Assembly (NCBI RefSeq): GCF_963678635.1 | Contig: NC_087071.1 | Span: 37,038,438-37,102,437, forward strand | From: Symsagittifera roscoffensis | Lineage: Eukaryota > Xenacoelomorpha > Acoela > Convolutidae | Reading direction: 5' to 3' | Length of the DNA: 64,000 bases | Shown here: positions 53,227 to 63,248 of the stretch, piece after piece | How positions within the stretch are numbered: position 1 is the first letter of the stretch | Layout: every line of letters starts with the position of its first letter | Notes under the pieces: model-generated | Databases searched by the model: none | What the model saw: the letters and a program-made list of their open reading frames with translations, nothing else | Told to the model about the DNA's origin: nothing | Position numbers and translations under genes: made by a program

Positions 53227-55002
53227 TTAAATTATATCTGATGTTGTTAGTAATTTGGCTAGTATGCGTATGATGTTTTTAGTTTGTAGCAGTGGCCAAA
53301 GCAATTGAAGTGCTTTAATGGTTTTTAGTTCTTCGGTACCTACTGCAAACTCGTAAGGTGTGTTTTGAAAGAGGTTATATATTTTATGATTATATTTAGT
53401 ATTGTGAATGAATTCTAATATTGGTATTTCAATAGGCTGGATAAATTCATGCGGGATAAGGAAGGGTCTGGATTCTTCGACATTGAAGGTCTTTGTGATG
53501 GGTCAGAATATATACATTTGGGTAACTGGGCCATAGTTGCCGAGGATGCCGTGGAGGTTAGTATCTTTGATGCAATATATAAAATTAAGAAAAAATGATG
53601 ACGTGTACTTTGAGTTGAGAAACTGAAAACGATGGTGAGGTTGTCTTGATGGGGTATGCAAATCAAAATGATTTTGTATAAAACGATAGTATGTATATGT
53701 GTGGGTTTGTTTAGTGCGTAACATAATATCGTGGGAAAAGTGCAAATCGCGTTCATGTGGTGAAAGAAAGTGAAAGGTTAGTGAAAATAACTGAAATTTG
53801 TCATGGAAGCTTTCGTATGCTTGAATATTAGCTAGTGATTCTGAAATGATGTGATCATACTTTCTATCAAAAATATTAAGTGTGAATACGTATGATGTTT
53901 TGATGAAAAATTTTTCTGTAAGTTGCGGGTTTGCGAAGCGGTCTTCATCTAAAAATTGATCTTGATTAGGTCGGATGATATTATGGTCTTAATATTCTAT
54001 TGTAAATTCGTTAGCTCGGGGTGCAGTGAATGTTTTTAGTAAATGTTTATATCCTACATAAGTAAATTGTCGAGGTGTTAGTGTTGTAGTGAGTTTATAT
54101 AACATGTCTTTGTTCTTTTCTATGCTGTCATGAGTATTAGTTAGTGGTAGACAAAGGGGGTTAGTAAAATGATAATAAGCTGTCCAATGAAGTGTTGGCA
54201 TTAAAACATGTTCATCTACAAAATTGCGTGTGTCATTAGTATCGTTAGGTGTGTTTAATGTATATTGTGGAAATGAGGTTAAGGTGATTGCAAGAAAATT
54301 TTTCGTGTCTGTATGTTGCGGGTGATTAATATATTCGCAGGCTGTTCCGGGTTTGGTCGGGAATGGGTGATTCGGGAATTTTCGTTTAAAAGTGCGATAA
54401 GCTCGGTGAGTGCTACTAGGTGTTTCGGTGGATGGGGATGATTGTGTGAATGATGCAGTGTAAGCTGAAGAGGGTGTAGGAGTAGGCGGATTTGAGGATG
54501 TTGTTGTGTATGATAAATGATGTATTGTGAGGGTGTTAGGGTGTATTAACTGTTGTTGTAGGGTAATAAAATTATCAAGTTAAAGAGAAATTTGGGGGGT
54601 ATCTGGGGAATTATTATATGATCTGTCGGAATGAAGTGGAGAATCGGTTGGGGTCACTTGCGAAGCATATGAAGGAGTGGAAACGGATGGGAGTGGATGA
54701 TTTGATGGGATTGGTTGAAAAGGGGGTTTTGAAAAAACTGAGGAGTTGGTCTGAGTATAATTTGATGGAGATGGTTCGTAGTCTGCAAATTCGTCAGGGG
54801 TTTCTACATCAGGGTTATTAAATTGTGAGATAGAGTATAAAACTGAAATATCTGAGTTAGTATCAGAATTCGTGCTTGATGCTATCTTAATAATCGGAAA
54901 ATCGGGTGGTGGGAAAGCAAAAAGTGTGATTATTGGGATTTGAGTTTGTAGGTTGGCTGGGTGGGAATTTGAGCGATGGAGGGATCCAAGTTGTCGGCTC
55001 AT
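53227..55002 (-). pseudogene. Unrecognised about 590-codon ORF after the envelope-like gene
   Basis: Starts ATG at 55,000-55,002, overlapping the TGA of the preceding gene as ATGA. It continues in one frame to TAA at 53,227-53,229, with in-frame stops TAA near 54,580, TAA at 53,989 and TGA at 53,503, but no frameshift over 1.77 kb. The first about 200 codons are Ser/Thr/Pro-rich and disordered (SNHPLPSVSTPSYASQVTP, SSNPPTPTPSSAYTASFTQ). From about codon 215 a folded-looking domain begins: KPGTACEYINHPQ, VLMPTLHWTAYYHF, TPRQFTYVGYKHLLKTF, RFQFLNSKYTSSFFLNFIYC, LQLLWPLLQTKNI. No zinc knuckle, DSG, YxDD or DDE motif. It could be a nucleoprotein, capsid or accessory protein; I cannot tell. Confidence 0.55.
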
Positions 55003-57477
55003 CGTGGGCTAAAAAAATGATTATTTTGAGACTGAAAAGTGGTGGTGTGAGGTTGTTCTATAATTTGTGCGTATGTTTTATCATTTTGTGGATGATGTGT
55101 TATTATATGTTGGATGGGGCTTTGTGCTATATTTGGTCTAAAATTTGGATTATTTGTGATTGCTAGGTTTCGGAAATTACGGGGAACTAATGATAATGAA
55201 TGGTTTTGTGGTAGGGGTGGCAACTGTGGTGCGGTAGGTGTTATCTCTATATTATTGTGTTCTTCGTCGTAAGTGTTTTGTCTTTCGGATATTTTCGTGT
55301 TATATTCTTTTATTTGTGCATCTAGAAGTATTTTGTTTATTGATGATGAAAAAACTCCAAAAAATCCTGCAAACGGTATACGTGCTACACTTGCTTGTCT
55401 GTATACTTGTGTGTGTATAGCGCATGTGTTATAGATTCCTTTTAAGAGTGAGAAATAAAATCCTATAAAATTAAACATTGCGTGTAAGATAGTTAATTTT
55501 TCTAAGATGTAAAAGGGCCATCCTAGAAAAGCTAGAATTTCGTTCTTTAGGGTGACAAAACTGAAAATTTTTATAGGTGAAATATCTTGTGGTCTGTATT
55601 TTTCACCGTTTAAATATATGTAGTCTTTAATGTATTTAAAATATCCGCTATAATCTTGTGTATAAATGTCTGCAAATCCTGCGGTTTCGGCAAGTTTTCT
55701 TAAATTCTGGTCAATTGACTGTCTTTGTATTGTGTCCATTTGTGTTAATAATTCTTGAAATTGTTGTGTTCTAAAGTGATGTTGGATATCTGATTTAGAA
55801 TATATTCCAATTAATTGTAGAACAATATTTGGATTACGAGCAATAGCTCCCAAAAATATGTTCGTCTTGAAAGTGTGTCGACAAAATGTACTTTTTTTAT
55901 AGAATATAGGGATTCTTTTATAACAACATTTGTCTTCAAAAACATATAATGATGATACTTTTTTGATACAAGTATAAAACCATAAAATATTTCCTTCGTA
56001 GTCTAGAAAATTTGATCTATTTCCTGATAATAAGTATCCTGCGTAGGGTATTTTTAGCACTGCTAGTGCGAGTGATTGTAGGATTTGTGTTCTTTCCAAT
56101 TCGCATAATTGGTGAAGTGTTTCCAATTCGGAGAGTGACATTTCTTAAAAAATTCGAATAATTGTGTAGTCTAACTTCATATCTAAGTGAATATCGTAAA
56201 CAATAAAGCCGAAATAGGTGTTATTCATTAGTGATAGTTCTTGTAAACGTGTGCTTTTACTGTCATGTGGTTTTAGTTTTCCACCAGGTTGACATGTGCT
56301 TTTTTGAAAGTTAACTGGGATGTATGATGTTCCTTCATTTATAGGGTGACTGGTGGCATAAAGGTCAAATTTTATTTTTCCAGTGGTCATGTCAAAACTT
56401 TTTTCGTATTCGACAAGTATTTCAGAATTTTGTGTTTTATAAAGTGGATTTCTGTATTTGCATGCAATTTCTGTTTCTTGATATATTTGGAAACGTCTTA
56501 ATTTATTTTCTATATCCTGAATATTTCTTAAATCACTACTTTGTTTTCGGGATGGATTTACTTGTTCGTATGAAATTGATTCTATAAAATATTTTTCATG
56601 AAATTTTATCATTCGAGCGTGTATTTTTGCTACTTGGAATGTTGTGCATGTATCTTCGGGAAACCAAACAATTGTTGCTTGTGTCCGTTTTGTAGGGTCA
56701 CAATAACCTTGATCATTTTTGCAAGGTAATCTAATTCCTTGATAGATCATTGTGTTATCAGATAAATCTCGTGTGAGTTGTACTTTTTTGAGTTGTATTT
56801 TCCAATCGAAAAACATTATTTCTTGATATCCTTTATTTTTTGTGTCTGCTTTGCAGTTTGAGGGGTCATTTTTTCCAAAGTGTGGTATCCATTGTTTATC
56901 GTGTATGTCATAAGTTAATCTTCCGTGTGCGCCGCTATATGGGTTTTTTTCGTCTAGTTTTATATGTCCTTGATATCTTTCAAGTTGTGCTTGGTGTACA
57001 GAATCGGCAAAGACTTGGAAATTTACTGTTTTCCTGTCTGTGTTTCTATTCTTGTGATGTTTAGTCTGAGTAGTTCGTTTTTACAATCATCGGATTTAGA
57101 TGTAAAAGTCGTTCTATATTACTTTGATAGACTGATTCGTGATCAAGTCGGTTCTTATTTCCATTGGAAACTTGTGAACAGTGTACTTTCTTTTCGGAAA
57201 ATGTTGCTGTAAATTTATATCCTTTGATTGTCGTTGCTCGGGCTTTTGAATACAATTTTGCTATTACATTTGTAGTTTCTATAGCTTGTGGTTCTGTTTC
57301 GCATTGTGATACTTGAATTATTGCATATTTGTGTAGTGTTTTTTGTTCGTTTTCTTCACAATCGTAGTGTGTTACTAATAAATCCTGGGGTCCTGTGCGG
57401 GGAGAAGGATTTGTGTTTTGGTCGGAAAATATTTTAAAAAAGATGTGTTGAAAAGTTAATATTTTTAGAATATACAT
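54999..57477 (-). pseudogene. Envelope-like glycoprotein, probably chuvirus-type class III, broken
   Basis: Such proteins mediate membrane fusion. The frame starts 57,477 with a hydrophobic leader (MYILKILTFQHIFFKIF), then a Cys-patterned ectodomain: THYDCEENEQ, IIQVSQCETE, KVHCSQVSNGN. A frame change near 57,060 follows. The second part has LPCKNDQGYCDPTKR, TIVWFPEDTC and KSTCQPGGK. An in-frame TAA at 56,145-56,147 interrupts it just before the third part (56,141-54,999), which has NILWFYTCIKK, CCYKRIPIFYKK, a hydrophobic segment near LTILHAMFNFIGFYFSLL, a second near RIPFAGFFGVF and a Pro-rich cytoplasmic-type tail. The C..G.GYCD...IVW and CY..IP spacing is what I associate with chuvirus/mivirus glycoproteins, known as env in some arthropod LTR elements. 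The assignment is from memory of the family pattern. Broken, so not functional here. Confidence 0.5.
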
Positions 57478-57577
57478 GTGTATGATGATCCTGAGTATGG
57501 GTTATAAAATGTGATGTAACCAATTGTGTTTTTGGTATATCTATCGTATTTATATATTACTTCAGTTGTTATAAATG

Positions 57578-57595
57578 GCCTCACTGGTCGCACCA
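57578..57595 (-). promoter_or_regulatory. Putative primer-binding site
   Basis: On the minus strand, TGGTGCGACCAGTGAGGC starts two bases after the LTR terminal CA. TGG at this place is the signature of a PBS pairing with a tRNA 3' CCA. The AGTG segment recalls tRNA-Leu/Ser-type ends, but I cannot name the tRNA. Confidence 0.55.
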
Positions 57596-57597
57596 GA

Positions 57598-58008
57598 TGA
57601 GTTATAACCGATGTGGTTAACTCATAGAGTAATTTCGGATAGGGTACACCGTCTGCTCGTCACGCTATCTTATTTTCGGCCGGATAGATTCGTGCAACTT
57701 CTTAGTCTAATACCGATCCTAATCTTACTCTTATATCTACTAGTCTCAGGGTGTTTAACTAGTCTCTGCTAGGCTCAATAGATCTAGAGTATACTGGCTT
57801 ATTGCAACTGCTGAAGTTCTCTTGGAGAGGCAATTAATTTCTAAGTTAATATCAAATCTCTCTGGTGCTGAAATTACAAGTAATTTCAGCACTAACAAAT
57901 GAGTGGTTTGTTAGTTAGATGAATTATGATTGGTTAATATTAAATATTTTACAGTGGTAAAATATCCAATTTATCCAATTATAAAATGTAGTTTAGATCA
58001 GGTTCCAC
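57598..58008 (-). repeat. 5' LTR (minus orientation)
   Basis: 411 bp. Read on the minus strand it has AACCAATCATAATTC (CCAAT box), GTAGATATAAGAGTAAG (TATA-like) and ends with the imperfect palindrome GAGTTAACC...GGTTATAACTC. Nearly identical to 51,236-51,644, indicating one insertion event with moderate age. Confidence 0.8.
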
Positions 58009-58940
58009 CTGCAATTCTGTAATTTTAGTTAAATGCGTTTATGGTAAATTAACGATAGACCTTTCAGTTTATTTTAAGGAAACTTTGAAAAAACCAGCCG
58101 TCTTGAGAACACCGACTAGTACGTTTAAATATCGAAGAATGCAATATGCGGTCCCTAATTCAAAATTAGGGGAAGCCATACCAATTTGTTAACCCATTTT
58201 GGTAGTTCAATGCATAAGCTAGAATATATTTATTTAAAAAAAAACATTCTGAAAACCAATTGGCATTTTTTCTAGTCTTTAAAAATTTACCAGACTGCTT
58301 ACTTTGGTGTGCTGATAAAAACCTATAGGATAAATATATGTAAGGAATTAAACTGACCCGAATTGTTTTAGGAAATTGTCAAGGGTGGATTTAGCGAGGT
58401 GCTAGAGAACTCTCCCTCTCAATGATTCGATTTCTTCAACACCCAAACAGGCTCCACTTTGCTAATGTTAACTGACATCCTTTTTTGAAAGTATCCTGAG
58501 AATCACTCATAGAGTGTAAAACTTTATAGAACAATCAATTTTGATCGACATTATATCTAGACATTTCCAGGGGTGCTTTCTACACCATAAACTAGCTAAA
58601 ATTGAGGGGGATTGGGTCAAAAAATTACTTTTAAGGGTAAATTTAAGAAAAATTACTTATCCCATCAGTCTATAAATTCGCTCATCAGACTAAAAATAAT
58701 ATCAGAATAGTGCCAACGAGATTTTTGCGAGATGGAAAACTGATATGGTAGTTGATAAAAACCAACCCTTCCCCCTTATCCAGAAAAATTTATAAGTACC
58801 CCTTGATAAGGATGCGAAGTAGCAAGTAATTGATTAATTCCAGTTACAAGAAAATCATAAAAAACACAACCGTGGGTAAAATTCAGTGAGGGTAACCGAT
58901 TTATTAAAAAAATGCAGGATAACTTGAAATTTGCAAGCTT
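58009..58940. other. Noncoding; R2 left-end fragment
   Basis: Near 58,380 AAGGGTGGATTTAGCGAGG...CCTCTCA.TGATTCGA matches the R2 left end. Otherwise no gene or RNA is seen. Confidence 0.45.
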
Positions 58941-59347
58941 TAGCTCACCCGCGGATTTTGGGCGTATGCTTCCTCTCAGGGATTCGACCCCCGTGCCGAC
59001 TCAAAGGGTTCCCCTTTTGTACTATTCTGAGATATCCATTTCGGCGCTAATTGTTCATAAGGCGCTTTCGAAGCCAAAGTATACTAATTTTTTTTTTTTT
59101 GGGGGGGGGGGGGGGGGGAGGGGCGCCCAAAAAACGCGATTAATCGGTCAAAATTTTCCAAAACTGCAAAAAAACGCCTTTTTGTCCCGTTGTTTCAAAA
59201 CTTGCCTGCCGCGCAGAAAATTTTGTTAAAATAGGGTCTTTATAAGGATTTGGGAGAACTCAGAAAATCAATTAGGCTGCCCTAAAACAAAATAGGTCGA
59301 CAACATTTTCGAAGTCCGCCCCCTCAAGAAAATCCTAAATCCGTGCC
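58941..59347. repeat. R2 repeat copy with poly-T/poly-G tract
   Basis: Runs from CCCGCGGATTTTGGGCG to CCTAAATCCGTGCCTGC, inverted GGATTT ends. Shares CTCTCAGGGATTCGACCCC and GTACTATTCTGAGATATCCATTT with 61,010-61,150. Includes a T-run followed by a G-run at about 59,090-59,121. Non-autonomous DNA element likely. Confidence 0.6.
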
Positions 59348-59589
59348 TGCTTTAGCTGTTATCAAAATTATGAAAAAAAAATGATGCTGAATTTTAAGAA
59401 GTTCCTCACTACCTAAAGAATGGTGCGCTACTACTTCTCCTGGAAACGTGAGAATTTTGATGAGCACTTTTTTAAGTTCCGTTCAATTGGAATGCTTATA
59501 ACTACGTGACTTAGTACCAAAAAAATAATTGGCGCAAAAGCTACAATTTACTGAAACTTTTTTGAGGCTGTGATACAATTTATATCTCT

Positions 59590-60265
59590 AAAATGCCTGT
59601 TGTTTCTTCAGATTTCAATTTTCCAGATAACAAGATATCATGTGAGCTTTCAGTAACTTTTGTATCGATAGTCGTACGTGTGCTAGAGAAATAGCAAACA
59701 TGTGCAAACCGATAAGGAGATCAATTACTTTTTGTTCCGACTTTCGATACGAAAGTAACGGAATGTTTGTGCTTGGTGTGGGTTTTTTTTCTTCAGACAA
59801 ATTTCGACTTTTTAACTAGCCATTTTTGACAAAATTTTTAAATATCATTTAAAAGGTATTGTTGTTCTTAGCTTAAACTTGAAAAGATATTTCACCTGTG
59901 ATCATTTTTTGGATTGCCATTTTGGGGTTTTAAGGATTGCCAATTTGGCCAATTTGAAACAATTAACGCGCGATATATTTCGCGCTATTAGCGCGTAAGC
60001 GAGATTTATTCTGTCTTAGAAATCGTCCCAAATTGGTTGAAAGAAGCTTATTCGCCATAGTTGATTTGTTACAAGGAGCGAAATTTTTTCTTTTCTACTC
60101 TATATGGCGTGTGGGGGTATGATTTTTATTTTAAAATTTCAAATAATAGAATTTTTTTTTTCATTTCATTTTATTACATTTAATTATATTTGTTATTACT
60201 GCCCATAAACATTAAAAGGCAGTCGGAACATTCAGGGCTTCGCCCTGATACGAGCAGTCGTGTTA
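59590..60265. repeat. R1 dispersed repeat copy
   Basis: Colinear with 2,045-2,520: AGCCATTTTTGACA, TTTCACCTGTGATCA, GCCAATTTGGCCAATT, AATTAACGCGCGATATAT, CGTCCCAAATTGGTTGAAA, GGCGTGTGGGGG, then GGCAGTCGGAACATTCAGGGCTTCGCCCTG. It is diverged, so older than the 682/2,313 pair. Confidence 0.65.
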
Positions 60266-60288
60266 CATATTTAAATTCTAATTTCTTT

Positions 60289-60555
60289 TCAGAAAGTTGC
60301 CTCATCACAAATCCATGAGTTTACAATACACATAGTTTTTCTTTTGAAGAAATCAAAAGTCAAGCGCCTTACGATTTGATCAATCGGAAAATCGAAATAA
60401 AATGGCACTCGTTTTGATATTCGAAGATACGGCGGGACATTTTTTTCAATTCTGAAGGAAACATTTTCTCGGATATTCCCAGTAAACAGTAGACCTCCGA
60501 CACCAAAACCGACTTCCAGGATGACGTTGCGTTCACTCAAACAGTCGAATCTGGC
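60289..60555 (-). CDS. Possible 3' exon of an unrecognised gene
   Basis: Minus-strand frame after TTTTTTGTTAAG, reading ARFDCLSERNVILEVGFGVG, LLFTGNIRENVSFRIEKN, VPFYFDFPIDQIVRRL, CIVNSWICDEATF then TGA. It looks like a folded, beta-rich domain end. If joined to the exon at 60,669-60,789 with the GTGAGT donor, the phase leads to an early stop (SQIRLFE-like end) instead, so the link or the reading frame is uncertain. Family unknown. Confidence 0.4.
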   Translation of the reverse strand, partial: ARFDCLSERNVILEVGFGVGGLLFTGNIRENVSFRIEKNVPPYLRISKRVPFYFDFPIDQIVRRLTFDFFKRKTMCIVNSWICDEATF

Positions 60556-60668
60556 CTTAACAAAAAATAAGAAATAATTTGCTCAAACTAAAACAGACCA
60601 AGCAGGTGAATAAATATTTGGGACGGCAACAAAAATTGACAACGGTATCAGATTTTACTTAAACTCAC

Positions 60669-60789
60669 TTGTTGAGCCAAAATAAATTGAAGAAAATTGT
60701 GTGGCAAATCTTATAGGGTCAAAGGTAAACTTCACAAATCGGTCCTCTACAAGGTTCCGGGTTGAAAATTGTTTGGCCATTTGAAGTTG
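60669..60789 (-). CDS. Possible internal exon of the same gene
   Basis: 121 nt between an AATTAG acceptor and a GTGAGT donor, reading QLQMAKQFSTRN...VKFTFDPIRFATQFSSIYFG. A second frame is also partly open (NPEPCRGPICEVYL), entered from an alternative acceptor eight bases upstream (first AATTAG). It starts in phase 0, compatible with the phase-0 end of the exon at 61,211-61,344. Confidence 0.45.
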
Positions 60790-61009
60790 CTAATTCACTA
60801 ATTTAGAAAAGATAATAAAACAATAAAATTCGAACTCTTACAGTTCAATTATCTTGCATCTAATTGATATATTTTTTTCAGAATAGATTACGAGCACAGA
60901 AAAGTAGCAAAAAACTTAAATTATCTTAAATATATACAAAAATAATCAAAATTAAAAAGCACGCGCAATCGAATTTAATTCTAACTTGATCATGATTTTT
61001 TATTAAAAC

Positions 61010-61150
61010 TTCAATCAAGGGCCAATTTAGGGTGTGGAGGAGGAGGAGGGGGGGTTGCGAACGCCTTTCTCCCCTCAGGGTTTCGACCCCCTGTCGACCC
61101 AAAGGATTCCTCCTTTGTACTATTTTGAGATATCCATTTGTGGTGACGGG
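61010..61150. repeat. R2 repeat fragment
   Basis: AAGGGCCAATTTAGGGTGTGG...CCCCTCAGGGTTTCGACCCC and GTACTATTTTGAGATATCCATTTG match 58,941-59,055. It lies in the intron between two putative exons. Confidence 0.6.
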
Positions 61151-61210
61151 TTTTTCCGGGTTTTGCTATAAAATATAATTGACATGAAACCACAACTGAA
61201 ATGAACTCAC

Positions 61211-61344
61211 TTTTATTCGGTTTAGATTTTTTCTTGTAGAAGAAAAATCGGTTATTTTCTGGAAATACTGATCTGGAGAGACACCATAAGCCTGTCCATA
61301 TTTTTTGTATTGGTTCACTTGAGAGGTGCAGCAGCCACCGTCAT
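61211..61344 (-). CDS. Internal exon with good splice sites
   Basis: 134 nt between AATTTTTATCCAG acceptor and GTGAGT donor. Open in one frame: DDGGCCTSQVNQYKKYGQAY, GVSPDQYFQKITDFSST, RKNLNRIK. The CC pair suggests an extracellular or disulfide-bonded protein. Upstream exons were not identified. I do not recognise the family. Confidence 0.5.
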
Positions 61345-61911
61345 CTGGATAAAAATTTAACTAACATAGAATGGATTCAAAAATTTAAAATTATAAAATA
61401 AACAATTCTGCGAGAAAAACTTCATATGGGAAAAAATTATCAATTGTTCAAAATTAAATTGTTCCGGTCTGCGTTTTTTTCTGCAAGAATGGGTTAAACC
61501 GGGACAAAAAATAGTTTATTCTGTTAATGGTCATAGTAATTCAATAAAATTTATAGCTTGATTGTTGCCTTAAAATGGCAATAATGAAATTATGTTGCAA
61601 ATTTATATAGAAGAGTCGCTACGGCACATGAAATTAGACATTGATGAATCAGTAAAAAAATTAAAGAACGATAGAAAGCAGATCATGATTTTCAGTGGGG
61701 TCAGTTTAATTTTGTGTTATATTTAAGGGCTCCCGCAGTAAAGTGTATGCCTTTTAAATTTTAATCAAGCATAATTACTGTTAAACTATGATTTTTTACA
61801 TATAAATTCAAGCATAATTGAAAAAATAATTGAAGAAAAAGTTTTAAGAGTTTCTGTTTCAAAAGTTATCGTCACGAAAAATCATCCTCTTTTTTTTCAA
61901 AAATACCGAAA
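61345..61911. other. Noncoding stretch before the solo LTR
   Basis: AT-rich, no frame or RNA that I can support. Upstream exons of the minus-strand gene could be here but none with clear splice sites is seen. Confidence 0.4.
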
Positions 61912-63248
61912 TGGAACCTGATCTAAACTACATTTTATTATTGGATAAATTAGATATTTTACCACTGTAAAATATTTAATATCAACCAATCATAATCCAT
62001 CCAACTTATTTGTAAGTGCTGAAATTACTTGTAATTTCAGCACCAGAGAGATTTGAATTTAACGTAGAAATTAGTTACCTTTCCACGAGAACTTCAGCAG
62101 TCGCATTAAGCCAGTATACTCTAGATCTATTGAGCCTAGCAGAGACTAGTAAAACACCCTGAGACAAGTAGATATAAGAGTAAGATTAGGATCGGTATTA
62201 GACTAAGAACCCGGGTTGACCAAAACTTCTAATCATACAATTTCCATTTATGAAAAACTTCTTGTCATACAATTCCATACAATGCCATACGTACAGAACA
62301 TTGTATGAAATCTCTATGATAAAGATTTTTCCATAAATGAATATTGTATGATAGGTGTTTTTCCATAAACCAAAAATTTTGATTTTTTCTGTCAACATTT
62401 ACTTTCTGAAAACTTTTTGGTTGTGTTCGCAACCGAACACAAGTGACAAAGACCTTGGTTACTCAAAACACCAAAGGTTGGACGGTCTTGCATATACAAT
62501 GCATAGCAAACGACCTGAATTTGGATGTTTTTCACAATTGATATAACAAAAGTAACAACTTTTATTTTTGGCAAATTTTTTTAATGATGCTTATTTTAGA
62601 TTTTTGAGTTTTCAAGTTATCAGACATTGATCAAGGCTTACATTAACACCCCATACAAAAGAAATAGGAATTTTCAGCGTTTTTGAAAAAAAAAAATTAA
62701 GTGAAAAGAAAATAAAAGCCAATTTTATCGTATCCAGGACTACGTTATGCACAAAAAATATTAAATTTTACATGCAAAAAAAAATTTCGAAAAATGTTTG
62801 TTTGCGTACGAAATTCGATTTGCGGTTGAAAAAAAAAACAAAAAAATTTTTGGGCCAAAATTTCAAAATTACTTGAAAAATTTTTTGTGTCGCCATCAAA
62901 AAAATGCCAGTCATACAATTCCCATATATGGGAATTGTATGATAAGCATTTTTTTCAAAAAAACGAGAACCTCAGTTTTTATCACTAGACTGTTTTATAA
63001 GAATCAAACATCCACAGAAATAAGTTTATACCAGTTTTCAACCATTTTTAGAAATTGTATGAAAATTGTATGACAAGCATTTTTCCATACACTTGATGTA
63101 TGGAATTGTATGATAACGATTTTCGGTATATGGAGGTCAACCCGGGAAGTTGCACGAATCTATCCGGCCGAAAATAAGATAGCGTGACGAGCAGACGGTG
63201 TACTCTATCCGAAATTACTCTATGAGTTAACCTCAAGGACCTAACTCA
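61912..63248 (+). mobile_element. Solo LTR, same family as 51-58-kb element, interrupted
   Basis: Starts TGGAACCTGATC at 61,912 and ends CTAACTCA at 63,248, in the orientation opposite to the 51-58-kb element. About 398 bp of LTR remain once the 937-bp insert and its 2-bp duplication are set aside. GAAA occurs directly before and directly after, a 4-bp target-site duplication. No internal element sequence is attached, so LTR-LTR recombination has removed it. The terminal palindrome (GAGTTAACC...GGTTATAACTC in the others) is altered here. Confidence 0.8.
62210..63146. mobile_element. 937-bp TIR element nested in the solo LTR
   Basis: Ends are CCCGGGTTGACC (62,210-62,221) and its exact inverse GGTCAACCCGGG (63,135-63,146), flanked by AA on both sides where the intact LTRs have one AA. 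Inside, (A)TCATACAATTCCATA-like words recur at least eight times in both orientations (near 62,235, 62,268, 62,300, 62,345, 62,912, 62,935, 63,055, 63,100), with runs of poly-A. No transposase frame; the 91-codon frame at 62,798 is A-rich. Non-autonomous DNA transposon, family unknown. Confidence 0.8.

Larger units (their letters stand above)
51236..58008 (-). mobile_element. Pol-less LTR element with envelope-like gene
   Basis: A 6,773-bp element bounded by 409- and 411-bp direct repeats that start TGAGTT and end TTCCA (TG...CA). Transcription runs on the minus strand, shown by a CCAAT and a TATAAG-like box in the LTR, by the PBS-like site beside the 57.6-58.0-kb LTR and by all coding remnants. 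Order from the 5' LTR: envelope-like glycoprotein, unrecognised 590-codon frame, 1-kb AT-rich stretch, third coding remnant, 3' LTR. No gag, protease, RT or integrase was found on either strand, so it would depend on another element for mobility. Flanking 4-mers are ACTG and CCTG, an imperfect target duplication. A solo LTR of the same family with a perfect 4-bp duplication lies at 61.9-63.2 kb. Confidence 0.75.

Noticed and set aside
54999-57477. Errantivirus-type (baculovirus F-like) or phlebovirus-type envelope
   Set aside because: No furin site plus fusion peptide arrangement of the former and no matching cysteine order of the latter that I can see.
51236-58008. A DIRS/Crypton-type or Maverick-type element
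   Set aside because: No tyrosine recombinase or polymerase B; the ends are TG...CA with a PBS-like site and the solo copy has a 4-bp duplication.
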